64,000 nt of DNA. It comes from Pseudomonas sp. PDNC002. Lineage in GTDB: Bacteria > Pseudomonadota > Gammaproteobacteria > Pseudomonadales > Pseudomonadaceae. A program made the translations under genes and the position numbers. Where the stretch lies: assembly GCF_016919445.1 (NCBI RefSeq), contig NZ_CP070356.1, positions 4,343,502-4,407,501 of the forward strand, read 5' to 3'. The notes under the pieces were generated by a model. It was given only the letters and a program-made list of their open reading frames with translations. It ran no database searches and was not told the DNA's origin. This document shows, piece after piece, positions 11,128-17,915 of this stretch. Position 1 is the first letter of the stretch, and each line of letters begins with the position of its first letter.

Positions 11128-12042
11128 TCACAGAGCCGAACAGCTCGCCACCTGTTCCCGCAACCACCTCAAACTCGGATCGGCATCGAATCGTGAATGC
11201 CAGTAGGCCATCAACTCGGGGACGGGGAATTCGATCGGTGGCTCATGGCAAGTGAGCCCGAAAGACGCCGCGAAAGCCTCGGCAATGGGGGCTGGGAGAT
11301 TGCAGATGTATCCCGTCTGTGCGGCAATCACCGGCATCGCCATGAAGTTCTGCACCAGCACGCCAATGCGTCGCGCGAGGCCTTTGGCTCGCAGTGCCTG
11401 GTCGATGATGTTGTCATCGCGCTGATGCACTTCGATCATCACCTGCGGCCTTTGGAGGTAGAGGTCGAGAGGGAAGGGGCCTGGCGGGAGGCCTTCGCGC
11501 TGCCAGATCAGTGTGAGCAGAGAGACGGTAGTGACCAGCTCGTTGCGCAGCCCGGCACCGAACGTCATCGGCGTGCTGAGGACCAGATCGATCTCGCCAC
11601 TTTCCAGTGACGCCGCCACGCTGCTGTTGGGCGGAAGTGGAACCACCTCGATCATGACACCGGGCGCCTCGCGGGCGATGGCCTGAATCAGCTTCGGCAG
11701 GATTAGGAACTCCACGAAGTCGCCGGAGGCGATGCGGAACTTGCGCTTCATCGAGGCCGGCACGAAGGGGCCGGAACCCTCCAGTGCTTCATCGAGTCGA
11801 GACAGCGCATCTCGTACCGGGCCGATCAGTTCGGTGGCGCGTGCAGTCGGCACCAGGCCTCCACGCCCGATCACGAACAGCTCGTCACCGAGCCGCTCGC
11901 GCAAGCGGCGCAGCGCATGGCTGACAGCCGACTGACTGAGCGAAAGGCGCTCGCTTGCTCGGGTGACGCTCTGGGTATCCCACAGTGTGGCGAAGACCAC
12001 CAGCAGGTTCAGGTCGAGCGTTCTTGTATTAATTTTGTGCAT
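11128..12042 (-). CDS. LysR-family transcriptional regulator
   Basis: A 304-residue LysR protein. The N-terminal winged helix is clear: DLNLLVVFATLW, ASERLSLSQSAVSHALRRLRERLGDELFV. The C-terminal two-lobed effector domain follows (MKRKFRIASGDFVEFLILP, ESGEIDLVLS). It resembles the NodD/PcpR-like branch that has GRGGLVPTARA after the HTH. It is divergent from the flavin monooxygenase operon beginning at 12125, with only 82 bp between them, so it most likely controls that operon and itself. Confidence 0.92.
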   Translation of the reverse strand: MHKINTRTLDLNLLVVFATLWDTQSVTRASERLSLSQSAVSHALRRLRERLGDELFVIGRGGLVPTARATELIGPVRDALSRLDEALEGSGPFVPASMKRKFRIASGDFVEFLILPKLIQAIAREAPGVMIEVVPLPPNSSVAASLESGEIDLVLSTPMTFGAGLRNELVTTVSLLTLIWQREGLPPGPFPLDLYLQRPQVMIEVHQRDDNIIDQALRAKGLARRIGVLVQNFMAMPVIAAQTGYICNLPAPIAEAFAASFGLTCHEPPIEFPVPELMAYWHSRFDADPSLRWLREQVASCSAL

Positions 12043-12124
12043 TCAATGGATGCTACATATTCACTTCCTTCATCGCAAAGGCTTTGCTGTAGTGGGGCTT
12101 CACTTCCTCTGCGTGAGAGTCCCA
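12043..12124. promoter_or_regulatory. divergent LysR/monooxygenase promoter region
   Basis: The 82-bp gap holds a 13-base palindrome GCAAAGgCTTTGC (12075-12087) flanked by two exact copies of TTCACTTCCT (12060-12069 and 12099-12108). These are plausible contact sites for the divergent LysR protein. A standard T-N11-A box was not clearly identified. Confidence 0.5.
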
Positions 12125-13186
12125 ATGAATAACAAGAAGCCCTTGCAGATGGGTTGGTTCATCCCGACCATCGGTGACACCACGGCCTTCAGTGATCCGA
12201 GCAAAAGTATCCCCCAGTCTCTCGAACACTTCGAGAATGTAGCCTTGGCTGCCGAGCAGGCAGGGTTCGATTACGTGCTGGTCCCTGTTACTCCATTCTG
12301 CTGGGACGCTTGGGTTACCGCCTCGTTCATCATCGCTCGCACCCGCAAGCTCAAGGCCCTGGTCGCTGTGAAGCCCGGCTTCATCCATCCGGTGGCGCAG
12401 GCAAAGATGTTCGCAACCTTCGACCAACTCTCTCAGGGGCGCATCTATATCAACCTGATCGCGGGTCTTAGTGAGAAGGACGCTTATGCGGAGGGGCAGA
12501 TTGCTTCGAAGGAGGAGCGATACGAGCAACTCGAAGAGGAAGTCGAGCTAATGAAGCGCCTTTGGACGGAAGAGGGCGTTGAATACAACGGTAAGTACCA
12601 TCAGGCGCACGGCCCGAAAGTCATACCGGCGCCTTTCCAGCGGCCTCATCCGCCGTTCTTCCTCGGTGGTGGTTCGGAGCACGCCGCGGAGATTTCGGCG
12701 AAACACTCCGCCGTTCACCTTTTCTGGGGCGATTACCCGGAACGTATCGCTGAGCAGATCAAGGAAATGCGCAACCGCGCAGCCAAGTACGGCCGCGGTG
12801 ATGACATCGAGTTCGCCATGCGCCTGCAGATCATTTGCCGGGAAACGGAAGAGGAGGCATGGGCCGCGGCGGATACGCTGGTCAACGGCGCGGATGCGGG
12901 CTGGGTCGAGCAGGTGAAGACCATGATGGCCGAGTCCGTTGCCAACCAGAGGATGAAGGAGCTCTCCAGAACCGTCGGCCGCAAGATGACACCGCACCTC
13001 TGGACGGGCATCACCGAAGTGCGCCCCGGAGCCGGAATCGCTGTTGTGGGCAATCCACAGCAGGTCGCCGATCAGCTCATGGCATTCGTCGATGCAGGCT
13101 GCAGCGGTTTCTGTCTCTCCGGCTATCCGCACCACGAAGAGGCTGAACGTTTCGGACACCTGGTCATGCCACTGCTGCGTCGCTGA
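12125..13186 (+). CDS. LLM-class flavin-dependent monooxygenase (SsuD/SfnG-like)
   Basis: A 353-residue luciferase-like TIM-barrel protein. Recognisable blocks are MGWFIPTIGDT at the N-terminus, the FEN-ALAAEQAGFDYVLVP helix/strand, TRKLKALVAVKPGF, QAKMFATFDQLSQGRIYINLIAG, and PPFFLGGGSEHAAEISAK. This layout matches alkanesulfonate/dimethylsulfone monooxygenases, which need FMNH2 supplied by a partner reductase; such a reductase is encoded 67 bp downstream. ATG 12125 (MNNKKPLQ) is preferred because the family start aligns there; the longer frame lies across the promoter. It probably oxygenates a sulfonate, sulfone or related organic compound. Confidence 0.9.
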   Translation: MNNKKPLQMGWFIPTIGDTTAFSDPSKSIPQSLEHFENVALAAEQAGFDYVLVPVTPFCWDAWVTASFIIARTRKLKALVAVKPGFIHPVAQAKMFATFDQLSQGRIYINLIAGLSEKDAYAEGQIASKEERYEQLEEEVELMKRLWTEEGVEYNGKYHQAHGPKVIPAPFQRPHPPFFLGGGSEHAAEISAKHSAVHLFWGDYPERIAEQIKEMRNRAAKYGRGDDIEFAMRLQIICRETEEEAWAAADTLVNGADAGWVEQVKTMMAESVANQRMKELSRTVGRKMTPHLWTGITEVRPGAGIAVVGNPQQVADQLMAFVDAGCSGFCLSGYPHHEEAERFGHLVMPLLRR

Positions 13187-13215
13187 TCCACGTACCACCC
13201 CAATAACAAGAATCA

Positions 13216-13237
13216 GCTTCCGGCCAGCGCCGGAAGC
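13216..13237 (+). other. intercistronic hairpin in the monooxygenase operon
   Basis: Perfect 9-bp stem GCTTCCGGC / GCCGGAAGC with a 4-base loop, 17 bp before the flavin reductase start. There is no T tract. It is likely an mRNA-stabilising or partial-termination element adjusting the monooxygenase:reductase ratio. Confidence 0.5.
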
Positions 13238-13253
13238 GTTGGAGCCCTTGACG

Positions 13254-14252
13254 ATGCCAATCTCGACCATCGATCCCAAGCAATTCCGCCAGGCGCTCGG
13301 CGCCTTCACTACCGGCGTGACCATCGTGACCACATGCGGCCCTGATGGGCTGGACTATGGGTTGACCGCCAACAGCTTCAACTCGGTTTCGATCGATCCT
13401 CCCATGGTCTTGTGGAGTATCAACAAGGACTCGTCATCGGCGTCCGCCTTTACCCAGAGCTCGCATTTCGCGGTACACATCCTGGCGACCGATCAGGAGC
13501 CGCTTTCCAACCGTTTCGCCAGGAGCGGCACCGACAAGTTCGTCGACCTGGAGTTGCAGCGTGGCGTGAAGCATGTGCCCTTGCTCGACGGTTGTTCCGC
13601 GCGCTTCCAATGCAAGACCGCCTATCAGTATGAAGGTGGCGATCACATTATTCTGGTAGGCGAGGTACTGGCATTCGATCGTTTCGACAAGGCACCACTG
13701 GTGTTTCAAAGCGGAGGATATCGACGACTGGTGCCTCCTGCTCCTCGTGAAGAAGCAAGCGTCAACTACGGCGAAAACTGGTTGGGGTTCCTCCTCGGTC
13801 GAGCCTATTACCAGCTGCAATTGCCGATCCGCCAGCATCTGAGGGCACAGGGCATGCTGGAGGGCGACTTCGAGCTGCTGGGCTTCCTGACCTTCAGCGA
13901 AGGACGTCTCCTGGATGAGCTGCGAGCCTTGGTCGAGTTCACCGGCAAGGCCCTGGATGAGGAGCGCCTGGAGAGCTGGCTGCAGGAGGGTCTGCTTTGC
14001 CTGCAGGAGGGGCGCGTCATGTTTACCGACAAAGGGCGCCAGTTAGCTATCCAGTGGTTGGCCCAGGCCAAGTCGGCGGAGATAAGGGCCCTGGAGGCGC
14101 TCTCCCTCGACGAGTCACAGCAGCTCAAATCGCTGATCGAGCGCGTGATCCGGCAAACAGGAAGCGAACTGCCGCCTCATTGGCGCAAGGAAAACATCTG
14201 GCGGGACAACAACCTCTGGCAGCAGACCAGCGCCGCTCAGTCTGCTGGCTAA
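13254..14252 (+). CDS. flavin reductase with fused C-terminal MarR-like domain
   Basis: A 332-residue protein with two parts. Residues about 1-165 are a FMN reductase of the HpaC/FRP type (FRQALGAFTTGVTIVTT, LTANSFNSVSIDPP, HFAVHILATDQEPLS, HIILVGEV). From about 180 to 320 it has a winged-helix MarR-like domain (FLLGRAYYQLQLPIRQHLRAQGM, LLGFLTFSEGRLLDELR, FTDKGRQLA). The same architecture is known in the C1 reductase of Acinetobacter p-hydroxyphenylacetate hydroxylase, where the extra domain senses the substrate and stimulates NADH oxidation. By analogy this subunit would supply reduced flavin to the upstream monooxygenase only when substrate is present. GGAG lies nine bases upstream of ATG 13254. 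Confidence 0.88.
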   Translation: MPISTIDPKQFRQALGAFTTGVTIVTTCGPDGLDYGLTANSFNSVSIDPPMVLWSINKDSSSASAFTQSSHFAVHILATDQEPLSNRFARSGTDKFVDLELQRGVKHVPLLDGCSARFQCKTAYQYEGGDHIILVGEVLAFDRFDKAPLVFQSGGYRRLVPPAPREEASVNYGENWLGFLLGRAYYQLQLPIRQHLRAQGMLEGDFELLGFLTFSEGRLLDELRALVEFTGKALDEERLESWLQEGLLCLQEGRVMFTDKGRQLAIQWLAQAKSAEIRALEALSLDESQQLKSLIERVIRQTGSELPPHWRKENIWRDNNLWQQTSAAQSAG

Positions 14253-14261
14253 TGCGGCGCC

Positions 14262-14284
14262 GTGCGGTTCCACGCCGCACTTTT
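14262..14284 (+). terminator. short hairpin with T4 after the reductase gene
   Basis: GTGCGG / CCGCAC stem with a 7-base loop followed by TTTT, ten bases past the reductase stop codon. It is probably a leaky terminator, since the MFS gene follows closely on the same strand. Confidence 0.5.
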
Positions 14285-14320
14285 GCAACCACTAGAACCA
14301 GCCGTTGAGGTGTACCGTCG

Positions 14321-15736
14321 ATGTCCAGCACAACAACCATGCAGGCCTCTGGGATGCCCTGTTCCGCACAAGAACTGCCCAGCCGCGGCAGGGCCAATTA
14401 TGCTCTAGGCATACTGCTGCTTGCCTACGTTTTCTCCATCATGGACCGCCAGGTGCTCAGCCTGCTCGTAGGTCCGATCCAGCAATCACTCCATGTAAAC
14501 GACTCCTGGATGGGGCTGCTCCACGGCTTCACTTTTGCGGCGTTCTATTCGCTGGCTGGCTTACCGATTGCGAGGCTGATCGACCGTGGAAACAGGCGAC
14601 TGGTCATCACCGTGGGCATTGGCCTGTGGTGCATGGCGACCGCCGCCAGTGGCCTTTCCACGGAGTTCTGGCATCTGCTGCTGGCTCGCGTTGGCGTAGC
14701 GGTGGGCGAAGCGGTGCTGCTCCCCGGAGCGGTGTCTCTGATCAGTGACCTTTTCCCGGCGGAGAAGCGTGGCCGCGCACTTGGCGTGTTTGGTGCCGGC
14801 GGTCCCGTAGGCGTCGGTGCCGGTCTGCTCGCGACTGGGCTGGTGCTCGGTTACTTCAACGCTCACCCCCTGACCTTGCCCTTGATTGGCCCCCTGGCCC
14901 CTTGGCAGGCCACCCTGATGTCGATTGGCCTGCCCGGCATGCTCGTGCTGTTGCTGATGTTTGGCGTGCCTGAGCCGCGTCTGGATCGTGAGATGAGCAA
15001 CACCCAGGCCATCAAGGCGCCAAGTATTCCACTCAGGGATGTAGCGCAGTTTCTGCGAGCAAACCGGCGCACCTTCGTCGCCATTCTGATTGGCATGGGC
15101 TGCTATAACGCGGCGGTTTATGGTGGCGGCGCCTGGGTCCCGACCTACCTCGTCCGTGAGTTCGGCTGGAGTTATGCCAAGGCAGGCACCGTGATGGGGT
15201 TGGTCATGTGCGTCAGCTCGCCCCTTGGCGTGCTGGGGGCCAGTTGGTTGGGCGAATTCTGGCGCAGGCGCGGCGTGGTCAATGGCAACCTGAGAGTCGC
15301 TATTCTCGCCAGCACCCTGCTCCCCCTGTGTGCCACGCCCTTGCTTCTGGCACCCAATGCGCCCCTGGCGATTCCGTTCCTCGCCCTTTCCGCCGCCTTG
15401 TGGGTCTGTCTGTTCGGCATTGGCCCGGCTCTCATAGTCGAAATAGCACCGGCCCCGATGCGAGGGCAATTCATCGCCCTGTTCACGGGTGTTCTCAACC
15501 TGGTCGGAGTGGGAGTCGGCCCCTTGTCGATCGGCCTCATTACCGACTATGCACTGGCTGATCCCGCGGCCATACGCTACTCGATTCTCTTCCTGACGCT
15601 GCTCGCCTGTGCACTCGCCTGCCCGCTTCTGCTCCTTGCCCGGCGGAGCTTCAGACTCACCACGCTGCATGCTCGGCAGTGGCACCCCGCGAACACCACT
15701 CCACCCCTGAATCCGCCCTCCGGAGAACACCCATGA
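14321..15736 (+). CDS. MFS transporter (spinster-like)
   Basis: A 471-residue major facilitator with about twelve hydrophobic segments. The first helix region has NYALGILLLAYVFSIMDRQVLSLLV, typical of the spinster-like branch, and the loop between helices 2 and 3 has RLIDRGNRR. A central hydrophilic loop (about 215-245) divides the two six-helix halves. It sits directly behind a two-component monooxygenase and overlaps the GFA gene by four bases (ATGA), so it probably imports that pathway's substrate. No specific cargo can be read from the sequence. Confidence 0.9.
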   Translation: MSSTTTMQASGMPCSAQELPSRGRANYALGILLLAYVFSIMDRQVLSLLVGPIQQSLHVNDSWMGLLHGFTFAAFYSLAGLPIARLIDRGNRRLVITVGIGLWCMATAASGLSTEFWHLLLARVGVAVGEAVLLPGAVSLISDLFPAEKRGRALGVFGAGGPVGVGAGLLATGLVLGYFNAHPLTLPLIGPLAPWQATLMSIGLPGMLVLLLMFGVPEPRLDREMSNTQAIKAPSIPLRDVAQFLRANRRTFVAILIGMGCYNAAVYGGGAWVPTYLVREFGWSYAKAGTVMGLVMCVSSPLGVLGASWLGEFWRRRGVVNGNLRVAILASTLLPLCATPLLLAPNAPLAIPFLALSAALWVCLFGIGPALIVEIAPAPMRGQFIALFTGVLNLVGVGVGPLSIGLITDYALADPAAIRYSILFLTLLACALACPLLLLARRSFRLTTLHARQWHPANTTPPLNPPSGEHP

Positions 15737-16143
15737 AAACCCTTCAAGGCACCTGTTTGTGCGGCAGCGTTCAATACTCCAGCTCCCAGGCCCCCACCAT
15801 GACCGCCGTCTGCCATTGCAGCGACTGCCAGAAGCAGTCGGGTAGCGCCTTTTCGGTCAACGTCATGATCCCGGCCGAGGGGTTCCAGGTGAATGGCCTT
15901 ACCCTGGCCAGCTATCGTGTGCAGGGCGGCAGCGGCATGCAGGTGCGACGATTCTTCTGCAGTCATTGCGGCTCTCCGCTGTATACCGAAATGGCTGCCA
16001 TGCCGGGTGTCCTCGCGGTAAAAGCCGGGACACTGCGCAATTCGTCGACGGTCACGCCAAATCTGCACGTGTGGTGCGCGTCGGCCCAGCCGTGGGTGGC
16101 AATTGACCCATCCCTGCCTCGCTTCGAACACACCCCTTCCTGA
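15733..16143 (+). CDS. GFA-family zinc protein
   Basis: A 136-residue member of the family named after glutathione-dependent formaldehyde-activating enzyme (Gfa/CENP-V fold). The zinc-binding cysteines are in place: C8xC10, C27xC29xxC32 (CHCSDC) and C77xxC80 (CSHCGSPLY). ATG 15733 has GGAG upstream and overlaps the MFS stop, so the genes are translationally coupled. In a monooxygenase operon it may handle a thiol-adducted or aldehyde by-product, but most family members have no proven reaction. Confidence 0.88.
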   Translation: MKTLQGTCLCGSVQYSSSQAPTMTAVCHCSDCQKQSGSAFSVNVMIPAEGFQVNGLTLASYRVQGGSGMQVRRFFCSHCGSPLYTEMAAMPGVLAVKAGTLRNSSTVTPNLHVWCASAQPWVAIDPSLPRFEHTPS

Positions 16144-16154
16144 GCCCGCAAGGT

Positions 16155-16179
16155 ACCCTGATGAACGCTGCATCAGGGT
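16155..16179 (+). terminator. hairpin terminator at end of monooxygenase operon
   Basis: Perfect 9-bp stem ACCCTGATG / CATCAGGGT with a 7-base loop, eleven bases after the GFA stop. It is not followed by T residues. The remaining bases to 16434 hold the fimbrial promoter; no clear sigma70 pair was found. Confidence 0.5.
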
Positions 16180-16434
16180 GCTCGCGTACTCGTACCACTC
16201 TGCCCGCTTTCAACCTTGTCGGGGCACTCGACCGAAGCGGTAGATGGAGCGCCCTGAAGATCCTTTCGCAACCATTGAAGTTCGAGATTACGAGACGCGT
16301 CCTACATTCGACTTCCCTAAAGCTTACATCCTAATAAGAGTGATCCGGGGATAGTGACAGCACCTTCTGAGTAGCGCAGTTCAACGACTGACCTGAGAAG
16401 GGCTCTGCCACTTACGCTTCAGGAATACTCGATC

Positions 16435-17013
16435 ATGAAAAAGCTCTTCATCGCCCCCGCCCTCGCACTTCTGTCGCTGGCCATCGCTCAACAGTCCCTG
16501 GCTTCGGATGGCACCATCAACTTCAATGGCCAGATCACCGACGTGACCTGCACCATCAAGGTCAACGGCGGCACTTCCTCCGCCACGATCACGCTGCCGA
16601 CCGTGGCTGCAAGCGCTTTGAGCTCCGGCCCAGGCGCCACTGCGGGCGATACTCCTTTCAGCATCAATCTGAGCGGCTGTTCGACTGCGGACACGGGTAC
16701 CGAAGCGGCACCCAAGGGAATCGCCGTTTACTTCGAACCCGCCGGCGGCTCGGTCAACGCGGCAGGTCGCCTGGATAACACTGACAGTACCGGTCCGGCG
16801 AACGTGAATATCGCCCTTTACAAGGCCAGCGCTCCCACGACTGCGCTGATCCTGGGTACTGCCCCGACCGCTGCGGATACCACCATCTCTGGCGCTGACC
16901 CGTCTGGTGCTGCGGAAGTCAAGTACGTGGCCAAGTACTACAACGCAGACGGTTCCCCGGCAGCACCGGGCGCAGTAGCAGCGCGCGTTGTCTATTCGAT
17001 CGTGTACCCGTAA
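16435..17013 (+). CDS. major fimbrial subunit (chaperone-usher pilin)
   Basis: A 192-residue pilin with a signal peptide cleaved after LASA-type sequence (about residue 23). The mature protein starts with DGTINFNGQITDVTCTIKVNGG and has the conserved disulfide pair Cys39 and Cys82 (INLSGCS), and ends with the aromatic-rich beta strand ARVVYSIVYP used in donor-strand exchange. It is the first gene of a pilin-chaperone-usher-tip operon. AGGA lies upstream of the ATG. It would form the fibre rod on the cell surface and support adhesion or biofilm formation. Confidence 0.92.
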   Translation: MKKLFIAPALALLSLAIAQQSLASDGTINFNGQITDVTCTIKVNGGTSSATITLPTVAASALSSGPGATAGDTPFSINLSGCSTADTGTEAAPKGIAVYFEPAGGSVNAAGRLDNTDSTGPANVNIALYKASAPTTALILGTAPTAADTTISGADPSGAAEVKYVAKYYNADGSPAAPGAVAARVVYSIVYP

Positions 17014-17079
17014 TGCCGTTCCACCCAGCGAGTGCGCCGCCTATGCGGCCGCTCGCTACTCAGTCCGAGACACGCCATC

Positions 17080-17814
17080 ATGCGATTTCCCCTCAGTACC
17101 CGCCGCACCCTGCAAGGACTGCTGATTGCCGGCTGCCTGCTTTGCTCCTACGTTTCCCAGGCTTCCGTGGTCGTCACCGGCACTCGCGTCATCTACGACG
17201 CCAGCCAGCGCGAAGTGACCATCAAGCTGAACAACGACGGCGCCATGCCTGCCCTGGTGCAGTCCTGGATTGATGACGGCGATGCTCAGGCCGGCCCCGA
17301 TGTTGCCACCGCGCCCTTCATCCTGACGCCGCCCATTGCGCGCATCGACAGCAAGAAGGGGCAGACACTGCGCCTGCGTTACACGGGTCAGAAACTGTCG
17401 CAGGACAAGGAGTCCTTGTTCTGGCTCAACGTGCTCGAGATCCCGCCTACGGTGAGCGACGGCCAGAACAAACTAAAGATCGCCTTCCGCAGCCGCCTCA
17501 AACTCTTCTATCGTCCGGCCAAACTTCCAGGCGATGCCGTTAGCGCTGCCGGGAGTGTGCAGTGGCGCGCAGAGCGCAGCGGCAATGGCTGGGTTCTCGA
17601 CTGCAGCAACCCGAGCCCTTACTACGTCACACTGAACCAAGTGAAAGTCGCCGGTATCGAACTGAAGATCGGTATCGACAACTCCCTGGTTGCGCCAGGC
17701 CAGCACCTGCGTCTCCCGCTCAGCGCCAGCGAGCCCCCGTCTGGCAACGTCAGCTACTCGACGATCAATGATTTCGGCTCTGTCAATCAGCACGAGCAGC
17801 CTCTGAAGCGCTGA
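17080..17814 (+). CDS. periplasmic fimbrial chaperone (PapD-like)
   Basis: A 244-residue PapD-like chaperone with a signal peptide (about 1-29, ending in SYVSQAS). It contains the two Ig-like domains: GTRVIYDASQREVTIKLNN, the subunit-binding strand PPIARIDSKKGQTLRLRYTG, and FWLNVLEIPP; the C-terminal domain has NPSPYYVTLNQVKV. It binds the pilin subunits in the periplasm and passes them to the usher. ATG 17080 starts a good signal peptide; the longer frame from 17032 adds Arg-rich sequence without one. Confidence 0.92.
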   Translation: MRFPLSTRRTLQGLLIAGCLLCSYVSQASVVVTGTRVIYDASQREVTIKLNNDGAMPALVQSWIDDGDAQAGPDVATAPFILTPPIARIDSKKGQTLRLRYTGQKLSQDKESLFWLNVLEIPPTVSDGQNKLKIAFRSRLKLFYRPAKLPGDAVSAAGSVQWRAERSGNGWVLDCSNPSPYYVTLNQVKVAGIELKIGIDNSLVAPGQHLRLPLSASEPPSGNVSYSTINDFGSVNQHEQPLKR

Positions 17815-17915
17815 CACCGCGTTCCAACCCTCCTGCAACAAGCCCCTGTGGAGCATCGGGAAGGCCTCTGCGCGCCTGTCGAAAGGCGCGGGGAGAGGCT
17901 TTGCCCCGTTGAAGA

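Noticed and set aside
16300-16345. Possible Rcs-like site (CCTAATAAG region) before the fimbrial operon
   Set aside because: Resemblance to the RcsB consensus is too weak, and no second half-site is clear.
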